10,867 nt of DNA from Nitrososphaerota archaeon (GTDB taxonomy: Archaea; Thermoproteota; Nitrososphaeria; Nitrososphaerales; Nitrososphaeraceae). The notes under the pieces are model-generated. The model was given only the letters and a program-made list of their open reading frames with translations. It had not been told where the DNA came from and ran no database searches. Every line of letters begins with the position of its first letter. The first letter of the stretch is position 1. The stretch spans positions 1-10,867 of the forward strand of contig VBPR01000003.1 in assembly GCA_005877345.1 (NCBI GenBank), written 5' to 3'. Positions 1 to 5,587 of this stretch are shown here, one piece after another. Both the position numbers and the translations under genes were made by a program.

Positions 1-438
1 TTGAAGAAATTCATCAGCTCTACTCCCTTTATACTTGTAAGGAACGTCGGACACCTCGTATTCATTTTTTGACCAACCTATACCCAATCCAGAAATGGTC
101 CTTCCATCTGAGAGAATATCAAGTGCGGCAAATCTTTTTGCCAGTAGCACAGGGTTTTGAAGGAACGTATCTATTATTGATGTTCCTAATAAAATTCGTT
201 TGGTAACACCAGCAACATATGTCAACGTAGTCAAAGGATCGAGTACACTCTAAAACTCGACAGGCAAAGCTCCATCAGGCGTAGCCTTATACGGCGTCTG
301 GGGATTCAGAGGCCATAACAGACGATCTAACACCCAAACAGAATTAATGCCTTCTTTTTCTGCTTCATCCGCAATATATAAGATGTTCTCTTTCGTCGCC
401 TACTCATCAACTTGTGGTAAGAACATTCCAATTTTCAT
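1..438 (-). pseudogene. LLM-class F420-dependent oxidoreductase, N-terminal part, two in-frame stops
   Basis: Reading from the ATG at 438 on the minus strand gives 146 codons that run off the window edge. The translation opens MKIGMFLPQVDE, a typical start for the luciferase-like (LLM) TIM-barrel family, whose members use F420 or FMN to move hydride to or from small substrates. Further family signatures follow: 'NSVWVLDRL' near residue 33, 'PVEF.SVLDPLTTLTYVA' near 59-77, 'LLGTSI', then 'NPVLLAKRFAALDILSDGR' and 'GLGIGWSKNEY'. The frame is interrupted by TAG at codon 13 (400-402) and TAG at codon 63 (250-252). Codon 63 lies where relatives usually carry Q, so a single CAG-to-TAG transition would explain it. 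The frame is otherwise open and conserved, suggesting recent inactivation. A TTTAATAG box at 464-471 lies about 26-33 nt upstream. The C-terminal half lies outside the window. The family is clear; the exact substrate is unknown. Confidence 0.85.
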
Positions 439-641
439 AACTATATTATCTGTACCGATATTCCTATTAAACACTTGTGGCTATTCATTTGATACATGGA
501 ATATCAAAGTATATTAGCTCGAAAAAGGATATATTCTAACGTAAGTTGACCGCATTCCTGGTTCAGATATTCCCATTTTAATGAACATATTAACTAAATT
601 GAGGATTCTTCACTCTCAAAAAATATACTGACTAGGGAAAC

Positions 642-647
642 AAAAAA
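642..647 (-). terminator. T-run terminator candidate after the Rieske gene
   Basis: On the minus strand a run of six T residues begins six bases past the Rieske stop codon. Archaeal termination commonly uses oligo-U tracts without a hairpin. It separates the Rieske gene from the broken LLM gene downstream. Confidence 0.4.
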
Positions 648-653
648 TAAATA

Positions 654-1058
654 TCATGTTTTTATCTTTATAATATCTCCTTCAATAGTAACTTCATATG
701 TGTTCAGGTCATTTGTTTTAATATATGACATCTCTTTGCCAACATTTTCCATATATTTTTGCCACTTTGGAGGTAGAGGTTCCATATCGGGAGGGATTTC
801 CAAAACTGGTTCTCCTACTTTCTTTCCAGTGGTGATATCAAACTTTGCTGAATGGAATGGACACACTACTATATTTTGATTAATATTGCCATTTGAAAGT
901 CTGGCATTCATATGACCACATCTTTCGTCAAAAGCATAGAACTTTCCATTAGCATTGGCTATTACAATTTCCTTTCCGTTTATTTCTATATGTTTCATCT
1001 GCCCGTTACTAATTTCACTAACTTTTCCTACCTCAACATACCCTTGGTTTTGAGTCAT
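654..1058 (-). CDS. Rieske [2Fe-2S] ferredoxin-like protein
   Basis: This is a 134-residue soluble protein with one Rieske domain. The cluster ligands are visible as C47-G-H49 and C66-P-F-H69, spaced as in Rieske ferredoxins. The extra disulphide cysteines of the cytochrome bc1/b6f type are absent, as is any signal peptide or membrane anchor, so it is a cytoplasmic ferredoxin-type carrier rather than a bc1 subunit. The N-terminal half (VEVGKVSEI..., IEINGKEIVIANANGKFYAFDERCGH) matches the small ferredoxins that feed electrons to oxygenases or other oxidoreductases. After the domain comes a Pro-rich stretch (PPDMEPLPPKW, 89-99) and a short beta-rich tail that probably completes the fold. The ATG at 1058 is chosen because a TATA box sits about 21-32 nt upstream, consistent with a leaderless transcript. 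The TM2-type gene lies 40 nt upstream on the same strand. The redox partner cannot be read from the context. Confidence 0.9.
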   Translation of the reverse strand: MTQNQGYVEVGKVSEISNGQMKHIEINGKEIVIANANGKFYAFDERCGHMNARLSNGNINQNIVVCPFHSAKFDITTGKKVGEPVLEIPPDMEPLPPKWQKYMENVGKEMSYIKTNDLNTYEVTIEGDIIKIKT

Positions 1059-1078
1059 AGTTTTTGTATATCAGCATT

Positions 1079-1090
1079 TTATTTATACTT
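1079..1090 (-). promoter_or_regulatory. TATA box of the Rieske gene
   Basis: The minus-strand sequence AAGTATAAATAA ends 20 nt before the Rieske ATG (1058). Spacing and sequence fit an archaeal TATA box driving a leaderless or very short-leader transcript. Confidence 0.55.
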
Positions 1091-1098
1091 TGTAGTAA

Positions 1099-1371
1099 CT
1101 ATTTCTTAAATTCTGTGGTTTGTGTTTGCCCAGATTTCATTTTATTATACAGTCTCATTACATCTATTAGTTGCCATACCCAAAAACCGCCACCTACTAT
1201 TGGACCAATTATCCAACCAAAAGGAAATGGAACTAGCCAGAATATAGCAAGCCATATGGCGATTCGGGCAATAAAAATAATTATCCCTCTTTTTTTATAC
1301 CCAAGGTAGATATGCCCGACACCCGCAAGTATCACTGCTAGAATAATTGTTAGTGCTAGACTTTTTGCCAA
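1099..1371 (-). CDS. Small TM2-domain-like membrane protein
   Basis: This 90-residue hydrophobic protein has TM2-like features. A first membrane helix (about 5-20) runs into the hairpin motif GVGHIYLG (17-24) plus a basic KKRG turn. A second hydrophobic stretch (about 29-48) follows, then a Gly/Trp-rich third segment ending in WVWQLID (64-70) before a basic, polar tail. TM2 proteins are small bilayer proteins of mostly unknown role, so no function is assigned. The start is TTG (1369-1371). No ATG lies upstream in frame near the promoter, and the next Met (residue 72) is past all membrane segments, so TTG is the only start that keeps the motif whole. It lies 40 nt upstream of the Rieske gene in the same direction, but each has its own TATA-like box. 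Confidence 0.75.
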   Translation of the reverse strand: MAKSLALTIILAVILAGVGHIYLGYKKRGIIIFIARIAIWLAIFWLVPFPFGWIIGPIVGGGFWVWQLIDVMRLYNKMKSGQTQTTEFKK

Positions 1372-1382
1372 TATTATATTAC

Positions 1383-1392
1383 ACTATATATC
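1383..1392 (-). promoter_or_regulatory. TATA-like box upstream of the TM2-type gene
   Basis: The minus strand reads GATATATAGT, 12-21 nt before the proposed TTG start. This is closer than usual for an archaeal TATA box, so either the transcript starts inside the first codons or the true box lies further upstream. Confidence 0.3.
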
Positions 1393-1570
1393 AGTTAAAA
1401 GGACTTTGCTATAATGATTGCATCTATCTATAAACTTGAAAAATAACACAATCTATTGAGTAAAGGAGATGTCTTTGTCGACGCATTGAAAATATTTAGG
1501 GATTAACGCTCCCTTTGGGGAACTCAATTTGGTAACATTAGATTCACATTGTGATCAAATTCAATCCTTT

Positions 1571-1613
1571 CCAACCTACTTGAAAGAATGTGAATATATC
1601 AAAATTAGGTTGG
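1571..1613. repeat. 8-bp inverted repeat with 27-nt loop
   Basis: CCAACCTA at 1571-1578 is exactly complementary to TAGGTTGG at 1606-1613. The enclosed 27 nt are AT-rich. It could form a stem-loop or be the trace of a small insertion; no neighbouring gene explains it. Confidence 0.4.
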
Positions 1614-1713
1614 TTTATCTTTAATGATGGAAACTCAACCTTGCTAGCCTATTATCATATCTACCAATTATGAAAGTCCGTAAGTTGAGGATAATTTAGG
1701 ATTTAGCAAGGAT

Positions 1714-1764
1714 CTCTATTTACGACCCATATGAAAATTTAGATTGGTCCCTTCCCGGGCTATC
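1714..1764 (+). repeat. Dispersed intergenic repeat, copy 1
   Basis: It begins with CTCTATTTACGACCCAT, identical over 17 nt to copy 2 (2873-2889). A diverged version of the shared core follows (GATTGGTCCCTTCCCGGGC against GATTCATCCCTTCCGACC). Orientation is the same as the other copies. It sits just beyond the 3' end of the cupredoxin gene. Confidence 0.6.
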
Positions 1765-1781
1765 AAAAAAACTCAATTGAG
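1765..1781 (-). terminator. Palindrome plus T7 terminator of the cupredoxin gene
   Basis: On the minus strand the palindrome CTCAATTGAG (1781-1772) is followed directly by seven T residues (1771-1765). It begins 13 nt beyond the TAG of the cupredoxin reading frame, as expected for an oligo-U terminator. Confidence 0.5.
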
Positions 1782-1793
1782 GGATGTTGACAC

Positions 1794-2692
1794 CTAATCT
1801 TTTGGAGTCTCAGATATCGCACCCTGTTTTTCTACATTGTCCAAAATTGTGATGATTCCTTTAGATTTAGGACTATCTAAATCTGAGTAGGAATACGTTC
1901 CTGCTGATTGAAACTTATGATCGACCATCCCATTAGGTAGAATAAGGGAGTTCAACAATGGATAGTCTGATTTGGATTTGGATTCTAAGGTTATTGTATG
2001 ATCCGAATTATCTTTATTGATCCACACAACTTTAGAGCCAAGAGTTAGAGTTACCTTATCTGGAACGAAATTAGTCTTGTTATTTGTATCTTTGATTGAC
2101 ACGTAAAATACTTTACTTCCATATTTATCTGCTACCGTTTGGTCTAGTATCTGAGAAAGAAAGGTGTCTCCATTCTTTTTATCTGGTCCTTCATTTTTAG
2201 GGTCGGAACCACTATTCCCATTAGATCCACTACCGTCATTAGATCCACTACCGTCATTAGATCCACCACCGTCATTAGATCCACCACCGTCTTTATTGTC
2301 ATTAGATCCACCACCATCATTAGATCCTCCACCGTCTTTATTGTCATTAGATCCTCCACCATCATTAGATCCTCCACCATCATTAGATCCTCCACCATCA
2401 TTAGATCCTCCACCATCATTAGATCCTCCACCATCATTAGATCCTCCACCATCATTAGATCCTCCACCTTAGATCCTCCACCATCATTACCATTCCCTTT
2501 ACCATTGTCACTTCCATTGTGTTTTCCATTGTCATTAGATCCACCACCCTCATTACTTCCATCATTAGAACCATTATCTGATATCCCATAAACATAAGTT
2601 AGTGATAGATGAAAGGAGAAAATTGATAATGATAGTGTGAGTAATAGTAATAAGAATTCAAGAATTAACTTGGGTGGCTTAGTATTACTCAT
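1794..2692 (-). pseudogene. Exported repeat-linker protein with cupredoxin-like domain, split by a 4-bp deletion
   Basis: Two open frames form one gene. The first starts at ATG 2692: a strongly hydrophobic signal peptide (about residues 8-36, ending VYG), then a hydrophilic N/G/S/D region that enters 18-bp tandem repeats. At 2468/2469 one repeat unit is 14 bp instead of 18 (four bases, TGAT in the coding sense, are missing). The frame then slips to meaningless VEDLMM repeats and stops at 2144. The other frame is open from the deletion to TAG 1794 and encodes (SNDGGG)n repeats, then 'FLSQILDQTVADKYGSKVFYVSIKD' in two short blocks, then a cupredoxin-like domain (NFVPDKVTL, GSKVVWINKDNSDHTITL, FQSAGTYSY, GIITI). 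Restoring four bases gives exactly 301 codons. The second frame alone has only an internal GTG start (2102). The domain keeps the first His (HTI) but has S/D where blue copper proteins carry Cys, His and Met, so type 1 copper binding is unlikely. A surface-anchored or secreted role is inferred. The break could be real, phase-variable or a sequencing error. Confidence 0.75.
2220..2488 (-). repeat. 18-bp coding tandem repeat encoding SNDGGG units
   Basis: On the plus strand the unit is close to ATTAGATCCTCCACCATC. Six successive 18-bp steps, at 2351, 2369, 2387, 2405, 2423 and 2441, are perfect. Older units towards 2220 carry T-to-C or A-to-G changes (CCACCACCGTC, CCACTACCGTC), and two have a 9-bp insertion (TTTATTGTC, adding N-K-D). 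The unit starting at 2459 has lost four bases. Encoded units read Ser-Asn-Asp-Gly-Gly-Gly or SNDGSG, a flexible linker between the signal peptide and the cupredoxin-like domain. The homogeneous block beside a degenerate block suggests recent unit duplication. Confidence 0.9.
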
Positions 2693-2704
2693 GGTTAATT
2701 GATC

Positions 2705-2725
2705 CCTCCAAGTTATTTTAGTTTT
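2705..2725 (-). promoter_or_regulatory. Shine-Dalgarno and TATA-like box of the repeat-linker gene
   Basis: On the minus strand GGAGG (2709-2705) lies 12 nt before the ATG at 2692. An AT-rich box, AAAACTAAAATAAC (2725-2712), lies just upstream of it. Both support 2692 as the real start. The box-to-ATG distance leaves only a short leader, so whether the GGAGG is used is uncertain. Confidence 0.4.
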
Positions 2726-2872
2726 CTGGAAGAAGAATTCAGACTTAACATATCAAAAATCAATATTCTTTAGTGGAAAATTAATGCGACTCCAACGTTC
2801 CATATGACTAAATTGAAATATTACTAAGGAAATATTAGATTTTGATCTAAAGATCAACGAATGAATTAGAAA

Positions 2873-2933
2873 CTCTATTTACGACCCATCTGAACTTCCA
2901 GATTCATCCCTTCCGACCTTGTCATGTTCTGGA
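2873..2933 (+). repeat. Dispersed intergenic repeat, copy 2
   Basis: It shares CTCTATTTACGACCCAT exactly with copy 1. With copy 3 it shares TTCCAGATTCATnCCTTCCG (2896-2915) at 19 of 20 positions. It lies upstream of the repeat-linker gene, in the same orientation as the other copies. The following stretch, ACGATTTACCGCTT near 2953, also resembles the flank of copy 5. Confidence 0.65.
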
Positions 2934-3002
2934 GGCGAAAACATTTGGACTACGATTTACCGCTTCAGGTTGATATTTATATCGTTGATGCGTATGGTAA
3001 AC

Positions 3003-3066
3003 CTCTACTTTTCTAAAGTAGAGCGCCAGGCGGAGCCTCCATCTCACCGGATAAATGGCGCCGGTG
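3003..3066. other. GC-rich hairpin cluster, possible structured RNA or mobile-element end
   Basis: A 9-bp perfect stem, CTCTACTTT/AAAGTAGAG with a TCT loop (3003-3023), is followed directly by GCGCCA (3023-3028) paired with TGGCGC (3056-3061). These enclose a small AGGC-GGA-GCCT hairpin (3029-3039). CACCGG (3045-3050) can alternatively pair with CCGGTG (3061-3066). The segment is distinctly GC-richer than the AT-rich DNA around it. No open frame here looks like a known protein. Structured ends of IS200/IS605-type elements and small non-coding RNAs are both possible; nothing in the sequence decides between them. Confidence 0.4.
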
Positions 3067-3137
3067 TTTATTTCTAATAGACTTGTAATCCTATTTCGTA
3101 TGCTGATAGACCATTTAAACTTTTATTATGATATCCG

Positions 3138-3260
3138 TTAATTAGGCATTCTAAATTTTGAGCACTCACATTTACTACACTTAGTAGGATTATTCTTGGG
3201 TAACTTTCGGGCATGATGTGATCTTATATGTCCACATTTGCACCTGTCGTTCTGACTCAA
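3138..3260 (-). CDS. Small CxC zinc-ribbon protein (40 aa)
   Basis: Reading from TTG at 3260 gives 40 residues, MSQNDRCKCGHIRSHH... to ...CSKCECSKFRMPN, ending in TAA at 3138. Cysteines and histidines are arranged as C-x-C-G-H-x3-H-H, then after about 15 residues C-x2-C-x-C. This is a pattern of tiny zinc-ribbon proteins common in Nitrososphaerota. Zinc binding is inferred from the spacing and the function is unknown; RNA, DNA or protein contact would all be possible. No ATG is available. In frame, TAA lies about 12 codons before the TTG, so TTG is the only standard start. A TATA-like TTTTTAATAA segment lies about 25-35 nt upstream, which supports expression. It could instead be the 3' remnant of a longer gene. 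Confidence 0.5.
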   Translation of the reverse strand: MSQNDRCKCGHIRSHHARKLPKNNPTKCSKCECSKFRMPN

Positions 3261-3283
3261 TCCACTTTGCTTAGGGTAGCGAC

Positions 3284-3297
3284 TTATTAAAAATTAT
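3284..3297 (-). promoter_or_regulatory. TATA-like box for the zinc-ribbon ORF
   Basis: The minus strand reads AATTTTTAATAA, 24-37 nt before the TTG at 3260, which is the expected distance for a leaderless archaeal transcript. Confidence 0.35.
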
Positions 3298-3325
3298 TCT
3301 GGCTCCAATGTAAACTTAGTTAAAC

Positions 3326-3337
3326 CCGACTAGTCGG
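3326..3337. promoter_or_regulatory. 12-bp perfect palindrome, possible operator
   Basis: CCGACTAGTCGG is a perfect 12-bp palindrome. It lies between two divergent promoters: about 28 nt upstream of the TATA box of the PLAT gene and about 30 nt from the box of the zinc-ribbon ORF. Such a site could bind a dimeric regulator; no regulator gene is nearby. Confidence 0.35.
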
Positions 3338-3363
3338 CCCAACTAGACGAAGGCTTCTAATCT

Positions 3364-3372
3364 GTATAAAAC
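3364..3372 (+). promoter_or_regulatory. TATA box of the PLAT-like gene
   Basis: GTATAAAAC lies 27-35 nt before the ATG at 3399, the usual archaeal TATA distance for a leader of only a few bases. Confidence 0.55.
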
Positions 3373-3398
3373 TTATATTTTTACTTAGATATTTATCT

Positions 3399-3854
3399 AT
3401 GATGGTAACGATTCAAAAGATAGTATTTAGAATCCGGACAGCCGATATTGAAGATGCAGGAACAGACGGAGAGGTATATGTTGGCTTTTGTGGCAGAGAG
3501 TTCCACATAGGCACATCCTATGAAGATTTTGAGCGTGGTGCGGAACGGAGTTACTCGGCGGGTATGAGTGCAGTGGCAGGCGAAGTAAACGTAAACAATC
3601 CCACATTGAATAATCCTAGAGCCTTTCCTCCGTTAGATTCAGAAGATATTAGCCTTTACCCTGTCTATGTTCGCTTCGAACCTGTGGGTAGATATGATCA
3701 CTGGTGTCTACAATATATTTCTGTAAGTGCAGCAGATATTAAATACGAAGCACTTGAACCAGAAGATGATACTAACATCTACACATTTTTGGGATACAAA
3801 TCTGGGAAGTACCTTTATTTACATCCTGCACGAAACCGTCGAGGGCCAGGTTAA
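3399..3854 (+). CDS. PLAT/LH2-like domain protein
   Basis: This 151-residue protein resembles a PLAT/LH2 beta-sandwich. VTIQKIVFRIRTADIEDAGTDGEVYV is spread over 3-28 with the characteristic 'GTDGEVYV' turn. EFHI follows at 34-37, and a later strand, DHWCLQYISVSA (100-111), corresponds to the Trp-containing final part of the domain. PLAT domains usually mediate contact with lipids or other proteins, often attached to enzymes; here the domain stands alone. There is no signal peptide or membrane helix, so it should be cytoplasmic. The segment 50-80, rich in Ala/Asn/Pro, is an insertion relative to the minimal domain. The C-terminus is a short basic tail (ARNRRGPG). Two consecutive ATGs (3399 and 3402) are available; the first fits the TATA spacing. 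It stands alone, convergent with the phosphoesterase gene downstream. Family assignment is moderately sure; the ligand is unknown. Confidence 0.65.
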   Translation: MMVTIQKIVFRIRTADIEDAGTDGEVYVGFCGREFHIGTSYEDFERGAERSYSAGMSAVAGEVNVNNPTLNNPRAFPPLDSEDISLYPVYVRFEPVGRYDHWCLQYISVSAADIKYEALEPEDDTNIYTFLGYKSGKYLYLHPARNRRGPG

Positions 3855-3913
3855 AATCAAATTATTTCAGCTATCATAAGAAAGCGTATTGAAAGTGATG
3901 CCTAAATTTAGAA

Positions 3914-4054
3914 ATTCATATTGCGACCCATTTGAAATTCCAGATTCATACCTTCCGGCCCACCATATTTTGAGCACAATTTGTGAAATTCAAAAAATTC
4001 TCTAGAAATATGTTGTTACAATTGGTCATAATATTATTAGAATTAGTCGTCGCC
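3914..4054 (+). repeat. Dispersed intergenic repeat, copy 3 (longest)
   Basis: The core ATTGCGACCCATTTGAAATT then TTCCAGATTCATACCTTCCG (3938-3957) matches copy 2. CCCACCATATTTTGA (3959-3973) matches copy 4. Further on, GTTGTTACAATT (4012-4023) is identical to a site in copy 5 (6556-6567). It fills most of the gap between two convergent genes, and I see no gene in it. Confidence 0.6.
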
Positions 4055-4134
4055 AATCTCCTTTTTCTTGTAGTGGATATATTCAGTTGGTTAATGCTGT
4101 AAAATCCCACTTAAGTTGACAATTTGAAAAAGGC

Positions 4135-5193
4135 TTACTGTGGTAACGAATAATTATACTTTACTGGAATTCTTACAGTACCATTTTCAAATGGGATTTC
4201 AATCAATCCCTTTGGTGTAGGTATAATCCCATTCCCTTTTGAGGTATTAATATAAATATATTTTAAGATCGGAGTTGGTTGTGTAGTATTATATCCTTTT
4301 AATATGGTAAATGTATCTTTAGGCGCCTTGAAATCCTTATTTGTATAGGCTTCTATCGTTAATGCATTTTCAGTAGAATTTACGTTTATTATTCCATACT
4401 CGGCATATTGGGTTTGAACGTAAGGCGATTTTGATTTAAATTCATACAAATCGTGACCACCACCTCCTGTGGTAATATACAACACACCAGCCCCTTCATT
4501 TATCGTATTATTTTTAGTAACAATGATTGGATTTGAGAAGTTATCCAAGAGAATTGGAAACGTTCTCTGATAATTATGAACGTGTGCTTGAATAACCACA
4601 TCGACACCATATTTTGCAAACAAGGGAGGATATGTTTTGAAATTCTCTTTTTCAGTAATATGTTCTGTTTCAGATGATATAAATGGTCTATGAGCAAGTA
4701 CTATAATCCAACTAATACTCCTATTTTGTGAAGCTATATCTAAATCAGTATTTATAAAATCGTATTGTGTAGAGTTTTGTCGAAGATCTGATTCAGTGCT
4801 AATCGATAAAAAGCGGACATTCCCTTTATCAAATGAATAATATGCTTTATCATTTGGTAAATGATAAAATCCTGCGAATTTTGACCAAGAATCATGATTT
4901 CCCATAGTCATGTATAAGATACCATGTAATAATGAAAATACTTTCATGAATTCGTCAGGTTTACAATCATAGTACATATCACCCAAAGCAAAAAAAATTT
5001 GAGGTTTTTTATCAAGAACGTTGTTAACTGTTTGCATTGAATTTATATTACAATCAAGATCTCCTACCGCTACAAAATTAAATTTTTTTTCTTGTGCCAT
5101 TGCATATCCTGATAAAACTGTTTGCATAGAAATGATTGATACGGTTATTATTGGGAAGAAGATAATTGCAATCTTGAAATAAATTTTCATCAT
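4135..5193 (-). CDS. Exported purple-acid-phosphatase-like metallophosphoesterase
   Basis: This 352-residue calcineurin-like phosphoesterase begins with a signal peptide or anchor (hydrophobic core about 7-28, possible cleavage after AMA, residue 33). The dinuclear metal-site blocks appear in order: VAVGDLD (41-47), ALGDMYY (69-75), GNHD (98-101), AHRP (167-170) and AHVH (203-206), followed by NYQRTFP. Y75, three residues after D72, matches the metal-binding tyrosine that colours purple acid phosphatases. The layout fits the short tartrate-resistant acid phosphatase type. The likely reaction is hydrolysis of phosphate monoesters outside the membrane, so phosphate scavenging is an inference. 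A C-terminal extension (about 300-352) containing Gly/Pro- and Asn-rich beta strands is not present in the paralogue at 7812-8789. Two ATGs (5193, 5190) are possible; both suit the TATA-like box at 5216-5229. It is transcribed alone. Confidence 0.88.
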   Translation of the reverse strand: MMKIYFKIAIIFFPIITVSIISMQTVLSGYAMAQEKKFNFVAVGDLDCNINSMQTVNNVLDKKPQIFFALGDMYYDCKPDEFMKVFSLLHGILYMTMGNHDSWSKFAGFYHLPNDKAYYSFDKGNVRFLSISTESDLRQNSTQYDFINTDLDIASQNRSISWIIVLAHRPFISSETEHITEKENFKTYPPLFAKYGVDVVIQAHVHNYQRTFPILLDNFSNPIIVTKNNTINEGAGVLYITTGGGGHDLYEFKSKSPYVQTQYAEYGIINVNSTENALTIEAYTNKDFKAPKDTFTILKGYNTTQPTPILKYIYINTSKGNGIIPTPKGLIEIPFENGTVRIPVKYNYSLPQ

Positions 5194-5215
5194 ATTCTTA
5201 AAAGAGATGCTACTA

Positions 5216-5229
5216 TATTATTAAAATTT
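5216..5229 (-). promoter_or_regulatory. TATA-like box of the first phosphoesterase gene
   Basis: The minus strand reads AAATTTTAATAATA, 23-36 nt upstream of the ATG at 5193. There is no Shine-Dalgarno, as expected for leaderless expression. Confidence 0.45.
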
Positions 5230-5430
5230 CTTCGTGTGGTTTTCAATCACAATTATTCTCAGAATTGCAAATTCACCTTCCTTCGAATATATGATCCACA
5301 GTCATTATGTAATGACCTTTTCAAACTCCTTTAGTACCTTGAAGAGATAAGAATAGACCTGAAAATTTATTTATCCAAAATTAATACAAACGTTTAGAGC
5401 TCAGTTTTTGGTTTAATAACTTAATAAATC

Positions 5431-5495
5431 CATCCTTAGGACCTATATCGTCGCGCATCACATCCCGCCCATCATATTTTGACATGGAATTTCTG
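5431..5495 (+). repeat. Dispersed intergenic repeat, copy 4 (diverged)
   Basis: CCCATCATATTTTGA (5468-5482) matches copy 3 at 14 of 15 positions. The preceding CATCCCGCCC parallels CATACCTTCCGGCCC. CTTAGGAC (5435-5442) is shared with copy 5. Similarity to copies 1 and 2 is weak. Confidence 0.45.
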
Positions 5496-5556
5496 TTGAT
5501 CTTTTTATCTTCGTTTTAATGGTCGAACGTATCTTTAATTTAGAGATCCAATAAGT

Positions 5557-5569
5557 AAATTAAATAAGA
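5557..5569 (+). promoter_or_regulatory. TATA-like box of the CHRD gene
   Basis: AAATTAAATAAG lies about 20-31 nt before the ATG at 5588, giving a leaderless or near-leaderless transcript. Confidence 0.45.
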
Positions 5570-5587
5570 GACGATTGAAAATTACCA

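Larger units (their letters stand above)
1372..1793. other. Non-coding gap with inverted repeats and a repeat copy
   Basis: I see no convincing gene here on either strand. It contains the promoter of the TM2-type gene, the short palindrome TCACATTGTGA (1544-1554), a longer inverted repeat (1571-1613), one copy of the dispersed intergenic repeat (1714-1764) and a terminator-like palindrome plus T-run for the cupredoxin gene. Confidence 0.6.
5194..5587. other. Divergent promoter region between phosphoesterase and CHRD genes
   Basis: There is no supported gene in these 394 nt. It holds the two divergent promoters at its ends and one diverged repeat copy (5431-5495) in the middle. The remainder is AT-rich sequence in which I see no structure. 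Confidence 0.6.

Noticed and set aside
250..402. Pyrrolysine or other TAG recoding in the first LLM gene
   Set aside because: The family has no known pyrrolysine members, Nitrososphaerota are not known to use it, and a neighbouring gene uses TAG as a normal stop.
912..1309. Plus-strand open frames opposite the Rieske and TM2-type genes
   Set aside because: They overlap well-supported minus-strand genes and their translations show no recognisable motif.
2164..2472. Plus-strand frame of 102 codons coding SLDPPP repeats
   Set aside because: It is the antisense reading of the 18-bp coding array. It has no domain, no signal peptide or following gene part, and its whole content is explained by the minus-strand SNDGGG repeats.
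2220..2488. CRISPR-like short repeat array
   Set aside because: The 18-bp units are directly adjacent with no unique spacers, and encode an in-frame peptide repeat.
3138..3300. Zinc ribbon as the C-terminal end of a TnpB-type transposase
   Set aside because: The cysteine pattern (CxCGH...CxxCxC) differs from the CxxC...CxxC ribbon of TnpB, and no upstream catalytic domain is present in any frame.
4500..4697. 65-codon minus-strand frame inside the first phosphoesterase gene
   Set aside because: It is a shifted frame of the AHVH-NYQRTFP region and shows only out-of-frame traces of that motif.
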